NCBI GenBank assembly: GCA_017444325.1
Contig: JAFSWV010000157.1
Location: forward strand, 1-10,387
Origin: a bacterium
GTDB lineage: Bacteria > Auribacterota > UBA3054
DNA length: 10,387 nucleotides
Direction: 5' to 3'
This document shows positions 1 through 7,410 of this stretch, piece by piece (position 1 is the first letter of the stretch; every line of letters starts with the position of its first letter). The position numbers and the translations under genes are program-made. The notes beneath the pieces were generated by a model. The model had not been told where the DNA came from and did no database searches. It worked only from the letters and a program-made list of their open reading frames with translations.

Positions 1-47
1 AATAAATAAGAAAATAATTTATTCTAAAAACAACCACTTTTTGTCCT
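1..47 (+). promoter_or_regulatory. AT-rich leader upstream of gene 1
   Basis: This short stretch before the first gene is very AT-rich, in contrast to the GC-rich coding DNA, as expected of a promoter/leader region. TATTCT at 20-25 is a possible -10 element (4 of 6 matches to TATAAT), but any -35 element would fall at or beyond the window edge. The bases directly before the ATG (TTTTTGTCCT) contain no purine-rich Shine-Dalgarno motif. The promoter assignment is inference from composition and position only. Confidence 0.3.
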
Positions 48-3000
48 ATGAAAAAATTATTGCTCTGCGCCATTTTCCTGGCCGCGCTAATTTGCGCCGC
101 CGATGACCTTGTTTATTCCTGCGGCTTTGAACCCGAGGAAGGTTTCACTCTCGGACCTGTCGTTGAACAGGAGGGCTGGAACGTCATAGACAGCCGCCAC
201 AGCGACGCAGCCATATTTGACGTCACCAACAAGACCGAGCTCGTGAAAAGCGGCAGCCAGGCCCTCACCATGCGCACCTTGAGACTGGAAGGCTCAGATG
301 CCGACGAAAGACCTTTCGTCGGCATCAATTTCGACATTGATGGCGGCGTGGAAAACAAGTACGTCATATTGTCCGGCGACTTTCTCTATCCTGCCGGCAA
401 AGACAGCTGGGTAAAGCTGAATTTCGCCGACTCCAGGGAATACGCCACCCTCGTCGCCTACAACAGGGACGGCTATCACAGCGTAAAACTCGCCTACACC
501 GACCTCATAGGGGGCGGCCATAAGGAGGAAAAGATCGCTGAGATCCCCGACGACACTTTCTGCCACCATGAGCTGGTCGTCGATCCCACGCACAAGATGA
601 TCATAAGCGCTTCCATTGACGATCATATCCTTACCAACACCGCCACGAGGATGATGGGCTATTACAAGAACGATTCGTCCAAGGAACCCATCCCCAACCG
701 CATCGCCCTGGAATGCGACCTGAGCTGCGACAACCTCAAGATAGAGACCAGGCAGGCCGAAACCAAACCGGCGGAACTCATGCTCTCAAAAAGCGGACTG
801 TATGTTGACAAGAGCTCGGACAGCGCCACTTTCAACATCATGAACGCGGGCACCTCGCCCTTCGATTACACGATCACAACCGACAACGAACCGGAATGGC
901 TCACCATAGAGCCCGCCTCTGGGACCTGCACCGCCTCGCAAAAAGTCACGCTTAACATAAACCGGGAAGGCATGACCGACCGTTATTACAAGACTCTTAT
1001 CAAGGTGAGCAGTTGGTCCGCCGGAACGAAAACTCTCTATCTTGGCGTGGCCAGCGGAAACGTCCTTATGGAGGAAAATTTTGAAGAGCCCTATATAATT
1101 CCTGGCGAGATAACCGGCCAGGGCGCCTGGAACGGCAAAAAAGACGACAGCTACGGCAAGCTCTACAACGAAATGATCGTGACCAATGTTAGTTTCGGCA
1201 TCGACGGCTCCTGCGCCCGCATCATAAGAGCCGGCGGTTACGACGGCTACACCTGCCCCGCCAAAGCCGACAAGGGCTGCTGCGTGAAGGTCAGCCTCAA
1301 ACTTTACGCCGGCTCCGAACACGACTGCGAAAGGTTCGCCATTAAAGAGGCCTACTGGAGCAACTGCGCTCAGTTTGAGTTCAAGCGCGAAGAAGGCCGC
1401 CTTTATCTTTACAAATTCAACGACGCCAATAAAAACGCGCTGGCTGGCGATTACAGCGCGCCCCTTGACACCTGGATCGACTTCAGCTTCACCATGGACT
1501 ACACTTCCTATGTTCTGAAGAGCGTAACTTTCGGCAACCTGACGACCAACTACGCGGAAGGCTTCGCCCTTTGGGGCAGGCCCAATGACCGCGTTGATCC
1601 CGTTGAAAGATACGAAACTTTCGCAATCGGCGCCGGAGGAAGCAGTACGGTTGACGCCAATATCTTCATCGATGATCTTAGGATTGAGCAGACGGAAAGA
1701 GAGATCGACGACGGCAAGCTCGCCGTTTCAACTGATACGATCTACGCTGAGAGAACGGATGATTCCGCCACCTTCCAGATCAGGAACACCGGCACCGTCT
1801 CCTTCGATTACACGGTGAGCGCTGACGACGCTCCGGAATGGCTCAATATCGAACCCGCCTCCGGCAGCTGCGTGTCTCCCCAAACGGTCACGCTCTCCTT
1901 TAACAGAAGCATCATGACAAACGGCTACTACAGGACCTTCGTGACCGTGGACGCCGGGGACGCCGGCACCAAACAGATCTATCTGGCCGTGCCCAACGGC
2001 AGCGTCGTCATGTACGAGGATTTCGAGCTCCCCTATATCCAGCCCGGCGAAATAACCGGCCAGGGACTCTGGGACGGCAAGAAAGACGACGGCTACGGCC
2101 AACCTTACAACGAGATGATCGTGACCAACGTGGACTTCGGCTACGACGGCGCCTGCGCCCACCTCTTCCGCGGCAACGGCTGGGACGGCTACACGCTTAA
2201 AGCCAAATGCGACAAGCAGGCTCTTGTCAAAGTTTCCATGATGCTGTATTTCGGCACGGAAGCCGACACAGATTCTTTCTATATCCGCGAGAACTACTGG
2301 GGCAACTGCGCCCAGTTCCAATTTAAGCGCCACGAAGATCATTTCAACCTTTACAAACTGAACGAAGGCGAGAAATATGCACTTGTGGGTGAGCACGCCG
2401 AATTCTTAGACGAATGGGTCCCCTTCTCCTTTACCCTGGACTACCGCGCTTACAAGCTGACCAGCGTCACTTTCGGCGACGAGACCGTGGACTTCCCGGA
2501 GGGCGTCACCCTCAAAAACGCCCCCAACGACTTCGTCAAACCTGTTGAGAGATTCGAATACTTGGCCATGACGGCCGGCGGAAGCGAGACTGTTGACGCC
2601 ATGGTCTATATCGACAACATCAAAGTCGAGCAGATCGACAGGCCGGCCGTGGCCGCGCCCATCTGGACAAGCGTCATCAGCGTCGGCGAAGAACAATCCA
2701 GCATAACGAACAGAATTGACAACCTCGGCAGCCTCGATTTCAACTATGACCTGAGATTCGTAGGCCAAACCAAAGGCCTCTCCGCCGATCCCGCCAGCGG
2801 CACCATCTCGCAATCCGGCAACGCCATCGTTAAGCTGGACCGCTCTGTGATCGACGACGGATTCTTCCGCACGTATCTCATCATGGATTACAAGGCCGTG
2901 GACGGCGTCAACTCCGGCTCCATCACGTCGTTCGTGACGTACTGCCAGGGCGGCTGGTTCTACACCACGGAATTCGAAGGCATGACCTACAAGCCCGGCT

Positions 3001-3638
3001 TTGTGAACGGCCAGGACACCTGGAGCGCCTACACCTGGGGAACGGCCGCTCCCAGCGTCACCGTCTTCAACGGCCTGCAGTGTCTTTATTTCCCCTATGA
3101 CTCCACAGCCACCTCCACTATGCTCGTTCCGGCGGAAACTCGTTACAGAACAAGCCTGCGCTTCTATTTGGAGAAAAACGATAATCCTTACGAATTGGAT
3201 TTGTGCGCGAAAAACACCAAAATAGGAAAAGACGGCAACCTGCGCTTCTGCGTGGTTTATGAACCGAAAGACAACAAAGCCGTTGTCGGCTACAAGAACT
3301 ACGGCGACGACGAGGTCTACGAGCTTTGCGAGGCGCCCATGGAGCAGTGGAATGAGCTCTCCTTCATTCTTGACACGGACGTAACCAGGTGCTGTGCTGA
3401 TTCCTTAACCTTAAACGACTTCACCACCAACTTCTACGAAGGGCAGGTGGTGCTGGATCCCTCTTACGACAGCGCGGTGCTGAACCAGTTCTTTATCTCG
3501 GCCTACTGCCTCATAGAGGATGACCATGCCGGCGTTTACGTTGACAACCTTGTCCTCTGCGACGCCAATGTTCCGGAACCGCTTGGCATTTCGCTTGTGC
3601 TTTTCCTGGCCGCCTTCCTTTTCATCAGAAAGCGATAA
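48..3638 (+). CDS. Large secreted multidomain PEP-CTERM surface protein (gene 1)
   Basis: The 1196-residue product is predicted to be exported and anchored or sorted at the envelope. Residues 1-17 form a signal peptide (KK, hydrophobic core, ending near ICA/ADD). Modules follow in order: jelly-roll A, about 20-236 (GFEPEEGFTLG, then W44); BACON-like, about 242-335 (PEWLTIEPASG at 282-292); jelly-roll B, about 339-549 (PGEITGQ at 352); second BACON-like, about 557-648 (PEWLNIEPASG at 596-606); second jelly-roll B, about 652-863; a degenerate BACON-like module, about 870-966; and jelly-roll C, about 969-1172. The tail is VPEP (1175-1178), about 15 hydrophobic residues and RKR, a PEP-CTERM exosortase signal. 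No catalytic motif is recognised. An adhesin, matrix or glycan-binding role is inference. The ATG is chosen because the signal peptide begins there, although no Shine-Dalgarno motif precedes it. The next gene starts 7 nt after the stop, so the two are probably co-transcribed. The fold names come from pattern recognition, not a profile search. Confidence 0.85.
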   Translation: MKKLLLCAIFLAALICAADDLVYSCGFEPEEGFTLGPVVEQEGWNVIDSRHSDAAIFDVTNKTELVKSGSQALTMRTLRLEGSDADERPFVGINFDIDGGVENKYVILSGDFLYPAGKDSWVKLNFADSREYATLVAYNRDGYHSVKLAYTDLIGGGHKEEKIAEIPDDTFCHHELVVDPTHKMIISASIDDHILTNTATRMMGYYKNDSSKEPIPNRIALECDLSCDNLKIETRQAETKPAELMLSKSGLYVDKSSDSATFNIMNAGTSPFDYTITTDNEPEWLTIEPASGTCTASQKVTLNINREGMTDRYYKTLIKVSSWSAGTKTLYLGVASGNVLMEENFEEPYIIPGEITGQGAWNGKKDDSYGKLYNEMIVTNVSFGIDGSCARIIRAGGYDGYTCPAKADKGCCVKVSLKLYAGSEHDCERFAIKEAYWSNCAQFEFKREEGRLYLYKFNDANKNALAGDYSAPLDTWIDFSFTMDYTSYVLKSVTFGNLTTNYAEGFALWGRPNDRVDPVERYETFAIGAGGSSTVDANIFIDDLRIEQTEREIDDGKLAVSTDTIYAERTDDSATFQIRNTGTVSFDYTVSADDAPEWLNIEPASGSCVSPQTVTLSFNRSIMTNGYYRTFVTVDAGDAGTKQIYLAVPNGSVVMYEDFELPYIQPGEITGQGLWDGKKDDGYGQPYNEMIVTNVDFGYDGACAHLFRGNGWDGYTLKAKCDKQALVKVSMMLYFGTEADTDSFYIRENYWGNCAQFQFKRHEDHFNLYKLNEGEKYALVGEHAEFLDEWVPFSFTLDYRAYKLTSVTFGDETVDFPEGVTLKNAPNDFVKPVERFEYLAMTAGGSETVDAMVYIDNIKVEQIDRPAVAAPIWTSVISVGEEQSSITNRIDNLGSLDFNYDLRFVGQTKGLSADPASGTISQSGNAIVKLDRSVIDDGFFRTYLIMDYKAVDGVNSGSITSFVTYCQGGWFYTTEFEGMTYKPGFVNGQDTWSAYTWGTAAPSVTVFNGLQCLYFPYDSTATSTMLVPAETRYRTSLRFYLEKNDNPYELDLCAKNTKIGKDGNLRFCVVYEPKDNKAVVGYKNYGDDEVYELCEAPMEQWNELSFILDTDVTRCCADSLTLNDFTTNFYEGQVVLDPSYDSAVLNQFFISAYCLIEDDHAGVYVDNLVLCDANVPEPLGISLVLFLAAFLFIRKR
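771..1700 (+). repeat. First copy of an intragenic BACON + jelly-roll B tandem unit
   Basis: Residues 242-551 of gene 1 form one copy of a roughly 310-residue unit that recurs immediately downstream at residues 557-865. Shared landmarks in the same order are PEWL.IEPASG, G(Y)(Y).T at the end of the BACON module, PGEITGQ..W.GKKDD.YG, YNEMIVTNV, FG.DG.CA, DGYT, CAQF.FKR and VDA...ID...VEQ. By eye the two copies are roughly half identical at protein level, so this is an old, diverged duplication. Confidence 0.8.
1716..2642 (+). repeat. Second copy of the BACON + jelly-roll B tandem unit
   Basis: Residues 557-865 of gene 1 align end to end with residues 242-551. Genes 2 and 3 have only one such unit before their degenerate BACON module, so gene 1 has gained one (or the others have lost one). 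Nucleotide identity is patchy: a 20-nt stretch at 1104-1123 recurs at 2046-2065 with one change. Confidence 0.8.
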
Positions 3639-3645
3639 ACCAAAA

Positions 3646-6300
3646 ATGAAAACTAAAAAACTTCTTCTCACGTTTTTGGCTTTAGCCATCAACACCTGCC
3701 TTTTCGCGGATACCGAGATCCTGAAGATCGGTTTCGAGGAAGCGGAAGGCTATGCGCTCGGCAAAGTGATCGGGCAGAAAGGCTGGACCTCCACGGACAG
3801 CCGCCACAGCCCGCAATCGATTTGTAACGTCACAAACAGGGCTTCCATCGTCAAAAGCGGGAGCCAAGCCCTCTGCCTGAGAGTTGACGGCGACAAAAAG
3901 CCTTTCCTGGGCCGCTCCTTCACTTATTCCGACAGCCTGGAAGGCAAGTATGTCGTGATGTCCGGCGACTTTTTAAGCCCGCAGGGCGGCGACAACTGGG
4001 TGAAGTTTCTCTGTGAGAATGAAAAGGAAATGGCCACCATCGTCGCCAGAAATTCCGGAGACGAGCACACGATCTCTCTGGACTGTTACAACATCCTGAC
4101 CGCAAAAAACTATTCCCTGCCTCTGGGCTCCTATCCCGCCGACACCTACTACACTTACAAGCTGACTGTCGATCCCGCCCGCAAGCTCATCGTCAAATTC
4201 GAGCTCGACGACAAAGTCTGGACGAATACGGACACACTGGTGATGGGCTACAACCATTACACCACCGCCAGCAAGCCGAAGCCTTTCCGCTTCGCCCTGG
4301 AGTGCGATGTCTCCGCCGACACCCTCTCCGTTGTCATTACGGACGGCAACACCGGACCAGCGGAACTTATGGTCACGCCCAACGCCCTGTCCCTTGGTAA
4401 AGCCGCCAAAAACGGCTCTTTCACTGTAATGAACAACGGCGGCGGTTCTTTTGATTTCAACATCACCTGCGAAGATTCTCCGGAATGGCTCTCAGTGTCG
4501 CCCACCAACGGGACCTGCACGGGCAAAGTCGATATCAAGGCCAACCTGGACCGCACCGTCATGACGGACGGCTACTACCGGGCGGTCATAAAGATCGACG
4601 GCGGCACGGCGGGAACGAAATATCTGACCTTGGGCGCGGCTTCCGGAACTGTCCTTCTGTATGAGAACTTCGAGGCTCCCTACAGAAGCGTAGGCGAGAT
4701 AACCGGGCAGGGCGGCTGGGCCGGCAAGCGCGACGACGGCTACGGCAAGATCTACAACGAGATGCTCGTGACCAACGTCAGCTACGGCTTTGACGGCGCC
4801 TGCGCCTACATCAAGAGGGGCGACGGCTGGGACGGCTACACCTGCGACGTCAATGCCGAGAACCAAGCGGTGGTCAGAGTCAGCATGAAGATCTACAAAG
4901 GATCCCTGGGCGACGAAGATTCCTTCACGATCCATCAGGATTACTGGTACAATTCCGTGCACATGTGGTTCTGGCGCTACCAAGACCACTTCTACATGTA
5001 CAAGATGAACGACGACGAGTCTTATGCGCTGATAGGCGCCTACGAAGCGCCCCTGGATACTTGGCTCGACCTTTCCTTCACCATCGATTACCGCTCCGCA
5101 AGACTGATCGCCTTCACCCTCGGCGATTACGCGACCAACTATGTGGACGGCATCCCCATTAGGAACAGGCCGGGCGGAACAGCCCCAGCCACCAACTACA
5201 CTAAGTTCGGCGTCAACTGCGGCGGAGAGGAGACAGTGGACGCCATGCTCTTAATAGACAATCTGAAAGTCGAGCAACTGGAACGCGAACCGTATGCCAT
5301 TCCGCAATGGTCCAATTCCCTCTCCTTCGGCGACGACCTTACCTCTGTCACCAACAAGATCTACAACAACGGCAGCAAGAAATTCAAAGCTACCTTCAGC
5401 GTTCTCGACTATCCCGACAACCTGAAGCCTAAATCCGCCACCGCCACCGTAACCTCCACCGGGAACCTCGTGCTGAGACTTACCAGGACGGGACTGGAGG
5501 ACGGCTTCTACCGTTCCCGAGTCGTGATGGATTACGCCGCCAGCGACGAAACGAACTCCGGCTCCCTGACTTCCATCGTCACCTTCGCCAAGGGCGGCTG
5601 GTTCTACGCCACGGAATTCGAAGGCTCCACCTACCGCCTGGGAGACCTGAACGGCCAGGACACCTGGAAAGCTTCCTCGAACTCCGGCAAAGCGCCCGGC
5701 ATCTCTTTGGTTGACGGAGCGCAGTGTCTTTCCTTCAAAAATGACGGAACTGCCGTCTCAAGCTTGAGGATCGCCCCGGGCACGAAATACCGCGCCTCGC
5801 TGCGCTTTTATATGAAGAGCATCGAGCACAATTATGCCTTGCGCTTTACCGCCAAAAACGAAAAGGTCCAGAAAGAACACTCAGATTCCGAGGGCAACTT
5901 CCCGCTCTATATCCTTTGCGATCCCGAGCGTCAGGCCGCCTTGGTCTGCCACAAAAACAGCGGAGAAAATGAGTATCTGGAACTTGCCGAGGCTCCTCTG
6001 GACCAGTGGAACTCCCTTGCCTTCGAAGCGGACATGGACGTCTCCGCCTCCTGTGTGAATTGGCTGTCCGTAAATGATTTCACAACCAACTTCATTCCCG
6101 GAGAAGTCGTTTTCGATCCGAATTATGACGAACAGGCTTTGGATCAAATTGAGATCTCCGCCTGGAATTATGACGAAGAGGAAGGCGTGACGACGGTCGC
6201 CGCCAGCGTAGACAACCTCGTCTTCTGCGACTCGACGCTGCCGGAACCCGGCCTTCTCGCTTTGCTTCTGCTTCTGCTCTTCCAAAAAAAACGCAGTTGA
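3646..6300 (+). CDS. Large secreted multidomain PEP-CTERM surface protein (gene 2)
   Basis: This is an 884-residue paralogue of gene 1, probably in the same transcript. The reading frame is open further upstream, to 3520, but the ATG at 3646 is preferred. It is followed at once by a signal peptide (KTKK, hydrophobic core, cleavage near LFA/DTE at 21), whereas an upstream start would overlap gene 1 and bury it. Modules: jelly-roll A, about 22-232 (GFEEAEGYALG at 29-39, W47, DSRHS and VKSGSQAL shared with gene 1); BACON-like, about 238-331 (PEWLSVSPTNG at 279-289); jelly-roll B, about 336-547 (GEITGQGGW at 350, DDGYG at 363); degenerate BACON-like, about 551-647; and jelly-roll C, about 650-861. 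The sorting tail is LPEP (865-868), an unusually short leucine run and KKRS. The sequence around 434-453 is very aromatic. No Shine-Dalgarno motif is evident, so translational coupling to gene 1 is plausible. Function is inferred as envelope or extracellular display; no enzyme motif is seen. Confidence 0.85.
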   Translation: MKTKKLLLTFLALAINTCLFADTEILKIGFEEAEGYALGKVIGQKGWTSTDSRHSPQSICNVTNRASIVKSGSQALCLRVDGDKKPFLGRSFTYSDSLEGKYVVMSGDFLSPQGGDNWVKFLCENEKEMATIVARNSGDEHTISLDCYNILTAKNYSLPLGSYPADTYYTYKLTVDPARKLIVKFELDDKVWTNTDTLVMGYNHYTTASKPKPFRFALECDVSADTLSVVITDGNTGPAELMVTPNALSLGKAAKNGSFTVMNNGGGSFDFNITCEDSPEWLSVSPTNGTCTGKVDIKANLDRTVMTDGYYRAVIKIDGGTAGTKYLTLGAASGTVLLYENFEAPYRSVGEITGQGGWAGKRDDGYGKIYNEMLVTNVSYGFDGACAYIKRGDGWDGYTCDVNAENQAVVRVSMKIYKGSLGDEDSFTIHQDYWYNSVHMWFWRYQDHFYMYKMNDDESYALIGAYEAPLDTWLDLSFTIDYRSARLIAFTLGDYATNYVDGIPIRNRPGGTAPATNYTKFGVNCGGEETVDAMLLIDNLKVEQLEREPYAIPQWSNSLSFGDDLTSVTNKIYNNGSKKFKATFSVLDYPDNLKPKSATATVTSTGNLVLRLTRTGLEDGFYRSRVVMDYAASDETNSGSLTSIVTFAKGGWFYATEFEGSTYRLGDLNGQDTWKASSNSGKAPGISLVDGAQCLSFKNDGTAVSSLRIAPGTKYRASLRFYMKSIEHNYALRFTAKNEKVQKEHSDSEGNFPLYILCDPERQAALVCHKNSGENEYLELAEAPLDQWNSLAFEADMDVSASCVNWLSVNDFTTNFIPGEVVFDPNYDEQALDQIEISAWNYDEEEGVTTVAASVDNLVFCDSTLPEPGLLALLLLLLFQKKRS

Positions 6301-6318
6301 GTAATCTCCAAAGCAAAC

Positions 6319-6346
6319 AAAAAGGCGGGCAATTAGCCCGCCTTTT
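6319..6346. terminator. Bidirectional intrinsic terminator between gene 2 and ilvE
   Basis: GGCGGGC (6324-6330) pairs with GCCCGCC (6336-6342) around a 5-nt loop AATTA. It is flanked by five A residues at 6319-6323 and four T residues at 6343-6346, which extend the stem and supply a U-tract in either direction. It lies between two convergent stop codons (6300 and 6370), so it can end both transcripts. The U-tract is longer by one base for the - strand transcript. Confidence 0.85.
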
Positions 6347-6369
6347 CGTTTTTAGGCGCCTTTTAAAGT

Positions 6370-7395
6370 TTACCCGATAACTGTATCGACCCAGCCCTCG
6401 GGGCCCTCTATTTGGCCCATCTGGATGCCTGTTAGGGTATCGTAGAGTTTCTGCATAAAGGGGCCCATCTTCTCCATGCCGCTGGGGAAGCAGATCTCTT
6501 TGCCGTGATCGACGATCTTTCCCACCGGAGAGATCACCGCCGCGGTGCCGCAGAGACCGCATTCCGCAAATTCGGGAACTTCAGAGAGCAAAACTTCCCT
6601 CTGCTCGACTTTCATGCCGAGATATTTCTCCGCCACCACCATCAAGGATCTGCGGGTGATGGAAGGCAGGATGCTGTCGGACTTCGGCGTCACGAAGGTG
6701 CCGTCCTTCGTGATAAAGATGAAGTTGGCGCCGCCGGTCTCCTCCACCTTCGTCCTGGTGGCGGGATCTAAGTACATATTCTCAGCGAAGCCTTCCGCAT
6801 GCGCTTCCATGCCGGCGAAAAGGCTCATGGCGTAGTTCAATCCGGCCTTGATGTGTCCGGTGCCCCTGGGGGCCGCGCGGTCGTAATCGCAGACTCTCAG
6901 AACGATGGGTTTGGCGCCGCCTTTGAAGTACGGTCCGACAGGCGTGCAGAACATCCTGAACTCGAACTCGTCCGCCGGCTTCACGCCGATGACGGAATTG
7001 CTTCCGATCATGAAGGGACGGATGTAGAGAGTCGCGCCGCTGCCGAAGGGCGGAACATAATCTTTATTAGCCTTGACAAGGGCCCTCACGGCCTCAACAA
7101 AGCGGTCTTCGGGGAAAGGAGGCATCACAAGACGCCTGGCGGATTCAGCCATGCGCTGAGCGTTAAGATCAGGCCTGAAGCTCACTATGCGGCCGTCCTT
7201 GGTAGTGTAGGCCTTCAAACCTTCGAAGCAGGCCTGGCAGTACTGGAAAACGCAGGCGCATTCGTTAAGGGTTATGGAATCGTCGGTCACAAGTTTTCCT
7301 TCGTCCCACTTTCCGTCCTTGTAATAAGAGACGTAGCGGTAGTCGGTCTTCATGTAGGAAAACCCTAATTTGCCCCAATCGATGTCTTTGCTCAT
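6370..7395 (-). CDS. ilvE: Branched-chain amino acid aminotransferase, type II
   Basis: This cytosolic PLP-dependent class IV aminotransferase catalyses the last step of leucine, isoleucine and valine synthesis (and the first step of their breakdown), exchanging the amino group with glutamate/2-oxoglutarate. The 341 residues match the longer IlvE/BCAT type II subfamily from end to end. Visible motifs are FEGLKAY (57-63), FRPDLNAQRM (73-82), SGATLYIRPFMIGS (119-132), GTGHIKAGLNYAMS with the Schiff-base lysine K183, VEETGGANFIF with E219 expected to contact the PLP pyridine nitrogen, and CGTAAVISPVGKI (282-294). The start is fixed by an AAGGAG motif 5 nt upstream. It lies 15 nt downstream of gene 3 on the same strand with no terminator between them, so read-through transcription from the surface-protein gene is likely. 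A promoter inside the 3' end of gene 3 is not excluded. The gene appears intact. Confidence 0.96.
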   Translation of the reverse strand: MSKDIDWGKLGFSYMKTDYRYVSYYKDGKWDEGKLVTDDSITLNECACVFQYCQACFEGLKAYTTKDGRIVSFRPDLNAQRMAESARRLVMPPFPEDRFVEAVRALVKANKDYVPPFGSGATLYIRPFMIGSNSVIGVKPADEFEFRMFCTPVGPYFKGGAKPIVLRVCDYDRAAPRGTGHIKAGLNYAMSLFAGMEAHAEGFAENMYLDPATRTKVEETGGANFIFITKDGTFVTPKSDSILPSITRRSLMVVAEKYLGMKVEQREVLLSEVPEFAECGLCGTAAVISPVGKIVDHGKEICFPSGMEKMGPFMQKLYDTLTGIQMGQIEGPEGWVDTVIG

Positions 7396-7400
7396 AATAT

Positions 7401-7406
7401 CTCCTT
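7401..7406 (-). promoter_or_regulatory. Shine-Dalgarno site of ilvE
   Basis: The - strand reads AAGGAG with 5 nt (ATATT) to the ATG at 7395, a consensus ribosome binding site at good spacing. It sits within the 15-nt gap after the gene 3 stop codon. It is the only strong Shine-Dalgarno motif in the window, in contrast to the surface-protein genes. Confidence 0.85.
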
Positions 7407-7410
7407 TATT

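Noticed and set aside
48..101. Possible lipoprotein signal in gene 1 (Cys at residue 16) or gene 2 (Cys at residue 18)
   Set aside because: The residues before the cysteines (ALIC, INTC) do not fit the lipobox, which needs a small residue such as Gly, Ala or Ser just before Cys. The C-terminal PEP tail already explains surface sorting.
1728..2396. A 222-codon open frame on the - strand inside gene 1
   Set aside because: It lies antisense to the second BACON/jelly-roll region. Similar shadow frames occur at equivalent antisense positions in genes 1 and 2 (786-1322, 4492-4989), simply because the sense modules are homologous.
3520..3645. Upstream in-frame start for gene 2 at 3520
   Set aside because: It would overlap the end of gene 1 by about 120 nt and place 42 residues ahead of a clear signal peptide. 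The ATG at 3646 puts the KTKK signal peptide at the N-terminus, as in the paralogues.
6544..6561. CxxC motif (CGLC, residues 279-282) in IlvE as a redox switch
   Set aside because: The human mitochondrial enzyme has a redox-active CxxC at a nearby but shifted position. The cysteines here lie before the GTAA motif, so equivalence is not supported.
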